Assembly (NCBI GenBank): GCA_039808585.1
Contig: JBDHTJ010000056.1
Span: 1-27,157 of the forward strand
Origin: AWTP1-13 sp039808585
GTDB lineage: Bacteria; Pseudomonadota; Alphaproteobacteria; Rhizobiales; Hyphomicrobiaceae
Direction: 5' to 3'
Length of the DNA stretch: 27,157 nt
Positions 1 through 7,036 of the stretch are shown here, one piece after another. The position numbers were made by a program, and so were the translations under genes. Each line of letters begins with the position of its first letter. Position 1 is the first letter of the stretch. The notes below the pieces were generated by a model. That model made no database searches and had not been told where the DNA came from. It was given only the letters and a program-made list of their open reading frames with translations.

Positions 1-1546
1 GCTCCGGCGTCTCTTCGGGCCAGCCCAGCGTCGAGAACGGCCAGAGCGCCGAGGAGAACCAGGTGTCGAGCACGTCCGGATCGCGCGTGAGTTCTGCACC
101 GCCCGCCTGCTTGCGCGCTTCGTCCTCGCTGGTCGCGACATAGACCGTACCGTCAGGCTCGTACCACGCTGGGATCTGATGCCCCCACCACAGCTGGCGG
201 GAGACGCACCAAGGCTGGATGTTTTCCAGCCACCTGTAGTAGTCGGCCGCGAAACGCTCCGGCACGAAACGTGTCTTTCCCGACCGCACCGCCGCCAGCG
301 CGGCCTTGGCGAGTTCTCCCGCGTTCACGTACCACTGGTCCGTCAACCAAGGCTCGATCGGCACGCCGGACCGGTCCCCGTGCGGCACCATCTGCGTCGA
401 CGGCTCGATCTTGGCGACCATGTGCGCTTCGTCGAGATCCGCCACGACGCGCATCCGCGCCTCGAAGCGATCGAGCCCGCGATAGATGGCCGGAACGTTG
501 TCGTTGAGCTTGGCGAAGGCATCGAAGATGTTGATCGGCGCGAGCAGCTTGTCGGCGTGGCGCTTGCCCACCTCAAAGTCGTTGAAGTCGTGCGCCGGGG
601 TGATCTTCACCGCACCCGTGCCCTTCTCAGGATCCGCATACTCGTCGGCGATGATCGGGATCTTGCGACCCGTCAGCGGCAGCACCAGCATGCGCCCGAC
701 CCAGGCACCATACTTCGGATGTTCGGGATGCACCGCCACAGCCGTATCGCCCAGCATCGTCTCGGGGCGCGTAGTCGCGACCGTAAGAAAGGTCTCTGCG
801 TTGTCAGGATCGTAGCTCGCACCGTCGAGCCGATAGTTGAAGTAGTACATGTGCCCGCCCGGCTCCCTCGCGAGGAGTTTGCCGAGGCGCGCACGGTCGA
901 GGGCAATGGCGTTGCCCTCCTTGTCCTTGTCGTTGCGCGACCATTTGAACGAGCCGGTCTTTTCGATCGGCTCGACCTCTAGATCCGAGATCGCGCTCTG
1001 GAACTGCGGATCCCAGTTGACCAGCCGCTTGTCCTTGTAGATCAGCCCCTGGTTGTAGAGGTCCACGAAAACTTTCAGCACGGCCTTCGACAGGCCTTCA
1101 TCCATCGTGAAACGCTCGCGCGACCAGTCGCACGAGGCACCGAGCCGCTTCAGCTGGTTGATGATCGTGCCGCCGCTTTCGCCTTTCCAGGTCCACACCT
1201 TCTCCAGGAACTTGTCGCGGCCGATCTTGCGACGATCCGGCTCCTGCCGTTCCGCCATCTGGCGCTCGACGACCATCTGCGTCGCGATGCCGGCGTGATC
1301 CGTGCCCGGCTGCCAGAGCACGTCCTTGCCGCGCATGCGCTCGAAGCGGCAGAGGATGTCCTGCAGCGTGTTGTTGAGCGCATGCCCCATGTGCAGCGAT
1401 CCGGTGACGTTCGGCGGCGGGATCACGATGCAGTAGGTGGGCGCATCCTTGCGATCGGGCCGGCCGGCCTTGAAGGCTTCGGCCCTGGTCCACGCTTCGT
1501 GGATACGCGCCTCGATTGCTGCAGGCTGATAGGTTTTCTCGAGCAT
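1..1546 (-). CDS. valS: Valine--tRNA ligase, N-terminal part (runs off left edge)
   Basis: Class I aminoacyl-tRNA synthetase that charges tRNA-Val and edits mischarged threonine in the cytoplasm. About 515 codons are present; the C-terminal part, including the KMSKS loop and anticodon-binding domain, lies beyond the left edge. Seen: the PPPNVTGSLHMGHAL signature (HIGH-type motif at residues 52-55), GTDHAGIATQ (81-90), and the editing-domain motif TTRPETMLGD (256-265); the WWGHQIPAW segment lies close to the edge. The start is ATG at 1546 (MLEKTYQP), the usual ValS opening; the ribosome site is weak. It lies 108 bases downstream of popZ on the same strand. An extra ~35-residue segment rich in K/R/G sits before the editing domain (about residues 197-232). 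The identity is secure from the motifs. Confidence 0.96.
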   Translation of the reverse strand, partial: MLEKTYQPAAIEARIHEAWTRAEAFKAGRPDRKDAPTYCIVIPPPNVTGSLHMGHALNNTLQDILCRFERMRGKDVLWQPGTDHAGIATQMVVERQMAERQEPDRRKIGRDKFLEKVWTWKGESGGTIINQLKRLGASCDWSRERFTMDEGLSKAVLKVFVDLYNQGLIYKDKRLVNWDPQFQSAISDLEVEPIEKTGSFKWSRNDKDKEGNAIALDRARLGKLLAREPGGHMYYFNYRLDGASYDPDNAETFLTVATTRPETMLGDTAVAVHPEHPKYGAWVGRMLVLPLTGRKIPIIADEYADPEKGTGAVKITPAHDFNDFEVGKRHADKLLAPINIFDAFAKLNDNVPAIYRGLDRFEARMRVVADLDEAHMVAKIEPSTQMVPHGDRSGVPIEPWLTDQWYVNAGELAKAALAAVRSGKTRFVPERFAADYYRWLENIQPWCVSRQLWWGHQIPAWYEPDGTVYVATSEDEARKQAGGAELTRDPDVLDTWFSSALWPFSTLGWPEETPE

Positions 1547-1594
1547 GGCCCGGATGTTCCCGTTGGGACGATGAGTTTGCGGATGCGCTGGGGC

Positions 1595-1618
1595 GGAGTA
1601 AGCGGCCTCGCCTACTCC
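1595..1618 (-). terminator. Stem-loop between popZ and valS
   Basis: A 24-base imperfect palindrome lies in the 108-base gap between popZ and valS: GGAGTA pairs with TACTCC, then after one A-C mismatch GCG pairs with CGC around a four-base loop. No T-tract follows on the minus strand. It may therefore be an attenuating or processing hairpin rather than a true intrinsic terminator. Confidence 0.3.
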
Positions 1619-1654
1619 TGTCAACGCTCGCATCGGGATCGGAGCGGTAGGCCC

Positions 1655-3124
1655 CTATTCTGGCGCGCGTTCCTTGAAGGCCTTTTCAACCTCCTGGCGC
1701 ACGATCGCCTCCACCAGCGGGGTCAGGTTCTTCTCCAGCAGGCGCTGCAGGACGGGCTCGAGCACCGAGGCGATCATCTCTTCCAGCGGACGGTCACTGG
1801 CGGCGGCAATACCCTGGACCGCAGCAAGGGCACTTTCCTGCTCGGACGGCGGGGGCGAAACGAGCGACGCCACGGTCTTCACGCGGTGAATTTCGGGTAC
1901 GGCAACCTGCGGCGGATCGGCCGCCTCTGGCGTCTCCGCTTGCGATAATGCCTCCACTACCGCTGAAGCGTACCCATCCTCGCCGGCCGCATCTGGCTCC
2001 CTGGCTGCGGGTGCAACTGCCGTTGAAGGCTCCACCGCCTCGTCCGCTGGCGGCTCGAGTGTATGCATGGCCCCCGGCAGCCCCTCCCCTTGAAGAGAAG
2101 ACGGCAGCGGCGGCGAGGAAACGATCGGACGGCTACTGGGGCGTTCTGAGACGAAAAGGGGCGTTGCCCGCTCTGGCCGGCTCAAAAGTGCCCGTGCAGT
2201 TGCCTCCGATAAGGGTGCTTCAGCTTCATCCTCGGCAGCTACTTCGGTTGTTGCTTCATCGGCTGCCTTCTTTGCGGCTAGCTGCTTTTCGAGTGTCGGC
2301 CAGGCCAATGCCGCGGCATCCCGGATATTGATTTCCGTCGTTGCCGCCATATCGGCGGAATCAGGCCCTTGGGCCGCTTTTACAGCCGCAGCCGCGCTCG
2401 CGGACTTGAGCTTGTTCAGCATCTCGATCTGATGCTTGTCGAGCCGCGGAACCTTGGGCTTGCCCTCTTCCACCGCTGACGGTGATGTCGTCGCTTGCGC
2501 CGAAGGCAGGTTCTGCCCAGGCGATGCGACCTCTGCGTCCTCCATTTCTGGAGCAACTGCCGGAGGCTTCGGCGCTGGGCTCCCCGCGACGATCGCTTTC
2601 GGTGACAGCGAGAAGATGCTGGCCGCATCCTTTGAGGCCTTCGAGGCGCGTCCATCGCCCGCCTCGAAGGGATCTATCCTCAGAACCGGCGCGTCCTTGC
2701 CACCAGCCGCCTGTTTGGGTTCGGGCGCGCCGGGGCGGAGAAACCAGAGCTTCGACGCAGCATCACCCTCTGCCAACTGAGCGGCATCGGCCGGAGCACT
2801 AGCCGGCTCCGTCTCACGGAGGGTCCTAGCTTCAGGCAAGGCGACGACAGCCGGTGAAGGCGGGCTATCGGCCAGCAGATCATCAAGGTCGTCAGGCACA
2901 GTTGGTGCAGCCGATAGTGCTCCCAACAGCTTGTCCTTCAGCTGCTCATCTGTCGCAGATATGTCGGCGGAAGGCTCGCCATGATGCTCGCGCGTCTCGG
3001 CACGCGCGGCGGCCGCAGCAGCGGCTGAAAGCTCGACCAGTCCGTCAACGGTCTCGTCGGCCAGAGACTGGCGGATCGATGCCAGGATATCTTCTAGATT
3101 ACGTGATCCTGCCGCTTCCGGCAT
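1655..3124 (-). CDS. popZ: PopZ-like polar organizing protein (DUF2497 family)
   Basis: A protein of 489 residues with the two conserved ends of the DUF2497/PopZ family. There is a short N-terminal helix (LEDILASIRQSLADE, about residues 10-24) and a C-terminal helical region (EEMIASVLEPVLQRLLEKNL then VRQEVEKAFKERAPE). In Caulobacter the C-terminal helices drive oligomerisation at the cell pole and the N-terminal helix binds client proteins, including chromosome-partition proteins. The ~400-residue middle is Ala/Pro/Glu-rich and looks disordered, far longer than in Caulobacter PopZ (about 177 residues). The ATG at 3124 is chosen because MPEAAGSRNLEDILASIR resembles family starts and GGGGACGAGG precedes it. 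An in-frame GTG at 3142 would add six residues. Its position between tolC and valS fits the conserved Hyphomicrobiales order. The family call is strong; polar localisation is inferred. Confidence 0.85.
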   Translation of the reverse strand: MPEAAGSRNLEDILASIRQSLADETVDGLVELSAAAAAAARAETREHHGEPSADISATDEQLKDKLLGALSAAPTVPDDLDDLLADSPPSPAVVALPEARTLRETEPASAPADAAQLAEGDAASKLWFLRPGAPEPKQAAGGKDAPVLRIDPFEAGDGRASKASKDAASIFSLSPKAIVAGSPAPKPPAVAPEMEDAEVASPGQNLPSAQATTSPSAVEEGKPKVPRLDKHQIEMLNKLKSASAAAAVKAAQGPDSADMAATTEINIRDAAALAWPTLEKQLAAKKAADEATTEVAAEDEAEAPLSEATARALLSRPERATPLFVSERPSSRPIVSSPPLPSSLQGEGLPGAMHTLEPPADEAVEPSTAVAPAAREPDAAGEDGYASAVVEALSQAETPEAADPPQVAVPEIHRVKTVASLVSPPPSEQESALAAVQGIAAASDRPLEEMIASVLEPVLQRLLEKNLTPLVEAIVRQEVEKAFKERAPE

Positions 3125-3181
3125 CCTCGTCCCCGCTCTCACTCGAACCGCAGTGCGCTGCGAAACCCCAGCGTGCGCAAC

Positions 3182-3190
3182 GATATAGCA
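3182..3190 (-). promoter_or_regulatory. Possible extended -10 promoter for popZ
   Basis: On the minus strand the sequence TTGCTATATC occurs about 60 bases before the popZ ATG. It reads as an extended -10 element (TG-N-TATATC). No convincing -35 box is seen at 17 bases. It lies after the tolC terminator, which makes a separate popZ promoter here plausible. Confidence 0.3.
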
Positions 3191-3331
3191 AGGGGCGCCG
3201 CAAGCCGGTAGGGACCGCCGCCGCTACCGGGTCTGCTATCCAAAGCTTTCCGCGATCGGGAATAGCGCACGGGCGATCTCGGCCACCGGCCGAAGGTGGA
3301 GGGGAAGTTGGGCTTTAATCTGGCCGGGCCA

Positions 3332-3361
3332 TAAAACCCAAAGCCGGAGCACTCGGCTGGG
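3332..3361 (-). terminator. Intrinsic terminator after tolC
   Basis: On the minus strand, 25 bases past the tolC stop, CCCAGCCG pairs with CGGC-TT-TGGG (two-base bulge, seven-base loop AGTGCTC). It is followed immediately by TTTTAT. A GC stem plus U-tract at the expected distance from the stop codon is a good Rho-independent terminator, and it separates tolC from popZ-valS. Confidence 0.7.
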
Positions 3362-3386
3362 CGGTGCGGCCGGGGAAAGCCGTGCC

Positions 3387-4829
3387 TTATTTGCTGCGCT
3401 TCGAACGGACGGGAGCGGCCTCAGGCAGAACCGGGAGAACTTCGCGCCGGCCGTCCGAGTGGGTAATCGACACATCGAACCACTTGCGGCGCACCTCATG
3501 ATAGTGCTGCTCGCTGTCGTAGACGTTCTCAGCCACCGCGATTTCCTGGGCGTTCAACCGGCCCATGACCGAAAGAAGCGAGTAGGAAGCAACCAGGAGA
3601 TTGCGGCGGTCCGTCGCAAGCGCTACCTCGTTGTTGAGCAACTCCTGCTCGGCGTTCAGCACGTCGAGCAAGGTGCGCTGGCCGACACGCTCTTCCTCGC
3701 GCACACCGGCAAGTGCAATCCGGCTAGCCTCGACGCTGGCTTGATCGGACTCAACCTGCGCGCGTGCTGCAACCATTTGCGACCAAGCTTGGACCACGGA
3801 AGCCTGCTGCTCAGTCCGGTTCTGCTCGATTTCCTGGATGCGCTGGACGTGCGTCTGCTTTGCTTGGCGCAGGCGGGCCTGTACTTCGCCGCCCGTATAG
3901 AAGGGCACCGTGAGGCGGCCGGTTACCGTCGTCTGCTCCGTTTCGGGGGTCGCCGTCGATGTCTCGAAGGACTTACCGTAGTTGGCTTCGACCTGCACAG
4001 TGGGGAGCAGTTCGCCGCGAATGGTCTCGATGGCAAAGCGCGCGGCCTGCTCCCGATAAAGTGCCCCGACTACGATGGGACTTTCGCGCAGTGCGATCTC
4101 GATCGCCTCGTTCAGGGCCTTCGGCACCAGGCGGGAAGGTTGCGCTAGCGACAAGTTCGAGGGCGGATGCCCGATAACGCGCTCGAAGGTGGCGCGGCTG
4201 GTCTGCAGGTTTGCCTTGGCGAGGTCGAGGGCGGAAACGGCTGCTGCCCGGCGTGCCTGGGATTGCGCCACGTCGGTACGGGTGACCTCACCCACGTTGA
4301 AGCGATCCTGCGTCGATTTGAGGTCACGAGTCAGCACCGTCACGTTGTTCTCGCGGATCCGCACGATGGTCTGGTCGCGAACAACGTCGCCGAATGCCGT
4401 CACGGCCTCGAGCAGCACCTGTGACTCGACCAGGCGCAATTGCTCCCGACCCGCGCGCACAGTGGCCTCCGCGCCGTTGACCGCGTTTAGGGTGCGAAAT
4501 CCGCGAAACAAGGGCTGTACCACACCGACGGAATAGGTGCGAGGATTCAACTCGCCGCTGGTAACCGACGTACCCCCGCGCGTGTTCTGGTAGGCGGTGG
4601 TGGCCGAGCCCGTCACAGAAGGGCGATAACCCGACATCGCGCGCGGCACTTCCTCATCGGTTGCGCGCTGCGAAGCGCGGGCAGCATCGAGCTTCGGGTT
4701 GAACTTGTATGCCGCAGAAAGGGCCTGGGTAAGCGTCTCGGCGCTCACGGGAGCGACGACGAGTGTCGCAACAACCGACAGGCCGAGTGTCCAGCTCAGG
4801 AGACACCGTCCGCTCCGCTGTATCGTCAC
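3387..4829 (-). CDS. tolC: TolC family outer membrane efflux/type I secretion channel
   Basis: Outer-membrane channel of the TolC family, which forms a trimeric barrel plus periplasmic alpha-tunnel for type I secretion and drug efflux. Length 480 residues, typical of the family. Seen: a signal peptide of about 30 residues (hydrophobic LSWTLGLSVVATLVVAPVSA, cleavage before ET), the opening ETLTQALSAAYKFNPKLDAAR, and two related long helical repeats. The second repeat contains RVGQRTLLDVLNAEQELLNNEV, the hallmark of the family. The start is GTG at 4829 with AGGGGAAGAG a few bases upstream; no better ATG was found. It lies downstream of pcm across a 402-base gap, so it probably has its own promoter, and it ends in an intrinsic terminator. 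The export partner is not in the window. Confidence 0.93.
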   Translation of the reverse strand: MTIQRSGRCLLSWTLGLSVVATLVVAPVSAETLTQALSAAYKFNPKLDAARASQRATDEEVPRAMSGYRPSVTGSATTAYQNTRGGTSVTSGELNPRTYSVGVVQPLFRGFRTLNAVNGAEATVRAGREQLRLVESQVLLEAVTAFGDVVRDQTIVRIRENNVTVLTRDLKSTQDRFNVGEVTRTDVAQSQARRAAAVSALDLAKANLQTSRATFERVIGHPPSNLSLAQPSRLVPKALNEAIEIALRESPIVVGALYREQAARFAIETIRGELLPTVQVEANYGKSFETSTATPETEQTTVTGRLTVPFYTGGEVQARLRQAKQTHVQRIQEIEQNRTEQQASVVQAWSQMVAARAQVESDQASVEASRIALAGVREEERVGQRTLLDVLNAEQELLNNEVALATDRRNLLVASYSLLSVMGRLNAQEIAVAENVYDSEQHYHEVRRKWFDVSITHSDGRREVLPVLPEAAPVRSKRSK

Positions 4830-5231
4830 TGCTCTTCCCCTATCCTAGGGCCGAAGCTGATGGATTTCCGGCTATCACGGGTACGCAACCGGGGCCCACG
4901 CCCACACGGCAAATGGCGCCAGAGCACTCAGGTGTGCGACTGGTCCACAGCATTTCCACAGCGTTTACTCATAGCTGATCCGCTTAGGCAGCGCGGTAAG
5001 AAGTATTTACTTTCAGCCCGATTACGTCCGGCCGTGGCATGGATTCAACACGTAAGGGGGAACCTAGCCGATTCGCCCGAACAGCGGGCAGAGGCACAAG
5101 GTACCGCAGCAATTTTTGCCGTATGAGATGCAGCCACGCTCCAGGAATGCTTGATTTACAGGGCAATATCGGGCGTCCGGTGGCGCCTGCGCCACACGAC
5201 TTCCAACTCCGCAACCAAATTAAGCTGATCT
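4830..5231. other. 402-base intergenic region between tolC and pcm
   Basis: No convincing gene is seen. The stretch holds an AT-rich inverted repeat AAGTATTTACTT (5001-5012), two TCCACAG motifs (4944-4950 and 4955-4961) and a GC-rich hairpin near the pcm end (5180-5195). Promoter signals for tolC are expected here but no clear -35/-10 pair was identified. Short ORFs are in poor context and are not called. Confidence 0.5.
5180..5195 (-). terminator. GC hairpin downstream of pcm
   Basis: The perfect inverted repeat GTGGCGC-CT-GCGCCAC lies 36 bases past the pcm stop on the minus strand. No T-run follows, so its role in termination is uncertain; it could instead stabilise the 3' end. Confidence 0.35.
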
Positions 5232-5903
5232 TCAGAACACGAATTCGGGCGCCAGGGCAAACCCCGGAAGGGGGTGTGCGCCCGCATCGAAGACGGGACG
5301 GCGATCGAACGTCCGTCCCACCCGCGTGAACACGCAGGCCTGCCCGAAATAGCCTTTCGCAACAACCGCCACGAGACGTCCGCCGTCCTTCAATTGGTCG
5401 AGAAGTGCCTGCGGCACCTGCTGAACAGAGCCCTGCAACAGGATGGCATCGAAAGGTGCGGCGCCCGCCACGCCGGCCTCGAGCGGACCTTGCACAACGC
5501 TCGCGCCTTTAACGCCGAGCGCGGCCAACACCTTCTGGGCACGCGCCACCAGATCGGCATCGCACTCCAGGGCCGTCACTTTGCGCACGATGTGCGACAG
5601 AACCGCCGCGGAGTAACCGGTGCCGCACCCGACGTCCAACACCGACATCCCCTCCTCCAGGCGCGCCTCCTGGGCGAGCTTGGCAAACACCCTCGGCGCC
5701 AGCAGGTAGCGCGCATTCTCCTGCTTGGCGCCCGCCTGAACAGGGGCATCGACGTCCATGTACGCGATAGACTGCAGCCCCTCGGGCACGAATCGCTCCC
5801 GCTCGATGTCGAGCATGGCGCGGACGATGCGCCGGTCGGTGACGTCGCTCGGACGCACCTGGCTCTCCACCATGTTGAGCCGTTGGGCCTTGCTGTCGGT
5901 CAT
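5232..5903 (-). CDS. pcm: Protein-L-isoaspartate O-methyltransferase family protein
   Basis: SAM-dependent methyltransferase of the PCMT family (repair of isoaspartyl damage in proteins, cytoplasmic), 223 residues. Seen: N-terminal RLNMVESQVRPSDVTDRRIVRAM, then the SAM-binding motif VLDVGCGTGYSAAVLSHIV (motif I) and ALECDADLVARA after it. LKDGGRLVAVV follows as a later conserved motif. Rhizobial members of this group sit next to tolC, as here. The start is ATG at 5903 (MTDSKAQRLNM). A longer in-frame extension to 6308 would run through the tRNA-Cys gene and lacks family similarity, so it is rejected. The Shine-Dalgarno is weak (AGGCAGA). The substrate of this alphaproteobacterial subgroup is less certain than for the E. 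coli enzyme. Confidence 0.88.
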   Translation of the reverse strand: MTDSKAQRLNMVESQVRPSDVTDRRIVRAMLDIERERFVPEGLQSIAYMDVDAPVQAGAKQENARYLLAPRVFAKLAQEARLEEGMSVLDVGCGTGYSAAVLSHIVRKVTALECDADLVARAQKVLAALGVKGASVVQGPLEAGVAGAAPFDAILLQGSVQQVPQALLDQLKDGGRLVAVVAKGYFGQACVFTRVGRTFDRRPVFDAGAHPLPGFALAPEFVF

Positions 5904-6099
5904 GGTCGTCTGCCTGTGGGAGAGGTGATGGCGTTGGTTGCTGCCTGGGCAGCGGAAGGAAGCGGGGCGCACCATAGCTTGAACACCGGCTGCGCCGCCA
6001 GATCGGTTCGGCGCGGCGGCCTGTCGCCAGCCAGGAAGTTCTGGGATGCAACACCGTTGCAACGCGCCGCATTCGCGTGATACACGCCGTCGCTGGTGA

Positions 6100-6173
6100 G
6101 GCCACGTGGCGGAGTGGTGACGCAGCGGACTGCAAATCCGCGAACCCCGGTTCAATTCCGGGCGTGGCCTCCA
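6100..6173 (+). tRNA. tRNA-Cys (GCA)
   Basis: Full cloverleaf with encoded CCA. Acceptor stem GGCCACG pairs with CGTGGCC (6163-6169), anticodon stem GCGGA/TCCGC with loop CTGCAAA (anticodon GCA at 6132-6134), and T-arm CCCGG-TTCAATT-CCGGG. Discriminator base T (U73) is as expected for Cys. A T-rich tract (ATCTTTTCTTCTTT) follows and may help end the transcript. Confidence 0.97.
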
Positions 6174-6466
6174 ATCTTTTCTTCTTTGAATTCGCATCAT
6201 CTGCAATCGGCTGGCAATGGTTTCGACCGGTGCCGCACCGGGCGCAGCGCGCGCGAACCTCCCAATCCTTTTGGCCAATCCTTTTGGCCCATCCTTTTGG
6301 GACGACATCTGGACGCCGGGGGACTAAGGCAGGCGCCGCCTGCGGCATCTTGGCGGCTCGTTACTCAGTCATACCGATCGATGCCAAATAGCATTATAGC
6401 TCAAGCTTCGCTGTTCGTCGGCGCACGAACGATCTATCCCCGCGTCGGCGGAACTCCGGGTATACG
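6174..6466. other. Intergenic stretch after tRNA-Cys
   Basis: No gene is supported. It contains the triple 13-base tandem repeat (6264-6301) and a 15-base palindrome GCAGGCG-C-CGCCTGC (6329-6343). The rest is unremarkable. Confidence 0.5.
6264..6301. repeat. Three tandem 13-base repeats
   Basis: AATCCTTTTGGCC occurs twice perfectly (6264-6276, 6277-6289), followed by a third degenerate copy CATCCTTTTGGG (6290-6301). It lies about 90 bases downstream of tRNA-Cys and outside any called gene. Confidence 0.85.
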
Positions 6467-6691
6467 ATGTCGGATGAGATACCAGGACATCCCGGCGCGG
6501 ACAGGGCACGTCCTGTTGCCTGCAGCCGCTGCGGTGTCAGTGTCGAAGTTCTCCCAAACGGCAGCTACCGGTTCGAACTCGCCCCGTGGGCCGCGGCCTG
6601 CGCCCAAAGCTGGTGCGGAACACCTCTTCTTTGCCAGCACCTCGCGCCAGCGCTTCACGGGTCCATCGCCGACGGCGGCTCCAAGCACTGA
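6467..6691 (+). CDS. Small hypothetical protein with CxxC motif
   Basis: An ORF of 74 residues between the two tRNA genes, family not recognised. It contains CSRCG near residue 19, a short VLPNGSYRFEL segment, and two further cysteines in WCGTPLLCQHLAPAL. The CxxC plus later cysteine spacing could form a small zinc site. Codon use in the middle (many GCC, CTC, GGC, CGC codons) looks like coding sequence. Against it: no clear Shine-Dalgarno before the ATG at 6467, and the opposite strand also carries open frames. It may be real, but it could be a chance ORF. Confidence 0.42.
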   Translation: MSDEIPGHPGADRARPVACSRCGVSVEVLPNGSYRFELAPWAAACAQSWCGTPLLCQHLAPALHGSIADGGSKH

Positions 6692-6842
6692 CCCTTTTCG
6701 CCGCCGCCCAAGGTCGACAATTTGAGGGTAGCGGGAAACCTGCGGAGGCACTATAAGCGCGTCCGGACGGGTGTGCCGTCCCGCCGCGGGTTGTCGCATG
6801 GACGCCCAGCAGCACGCGCGCGAGGCCTCGCCTCGCATGGCT

Positions 6843-6919
6843 GCCGCCTTAGCTCAGTTGGTTAGAGCACCAGATTGTGGATCTGGGGGTCCCCCGTTCG
6901 AGCCGGGGAGGCGGTACCA
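6843..6919 (+). tRNA. tRNA-His (GTG)
   Basis: Full cloverleaf with encoded CCA. Acceptor GCCGCCT pairs with AGGCGGT (6909-6915) with a terminal G1-U72 wobble, D-stem GCTC/GAGC, anticodon stem CCAGA/TCTGG with loop TTGTGGA (anticodon GTG at 6877-6879), T-arm CCCCG-TTCGAGC-CGGGG. Discriminator is A73, and the base before G1 is T. The normal bacterial G-1:C73 identity pair is therefore absent, which is the known alphaproteobacterial form. Confidence 0.97.
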
Positions 6920-7003
6920 CTTTCCTCTTGCTCCCATTGATCACCCCCGCCAGAGGTGCCCTCCCGTAAGAGGTCGCAAGCTTCATGCTGCAGCCGGACA
7001 ACG

Positions 7004-7028
7004 GGCGCGAGGCACCGAGCCTCGCGCC
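7004..7028. terminator. Strong hairpin between tRNA-His and the LivJ-type gene
   Basis: GGCGCGAGGC pairs perfectly over 10 bases with GCCTCGCGCC around the loop ACCGA. It lies 8 bases past the stop of the minus-strand binding protein and 84 bases after tRNA-His. No T-run is present on either side, but its place between convergent units suggests a shared transcript-end or stabilising structure. Confidence 0.5.
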
Positions 7029-7036
7029 GTCGATCA

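Noticed and set aside
4944..4961. Two TCCACAG motifs resembling DnaA boxes (replication origin?)
   Set aside because: Neither matches TTATCCACA fully, there is no AT-rich unwinding region and no dnaA, dnaN or hemE gene nearby.
5904..6308. Upstream extension of pcm to 6308
   Set aside because: It reads backwards through tRNA-Cys and lacks any methyltransferase similarity.
6096..6838. Several longer ORFs across the tRNA interval on both strands
   Set aside because: They run through tRNA genes or repeats and give Arg/Pro-rich products without recognisable motifs; only the CxxC ORF at 6467-6691 was kept, as tentative.
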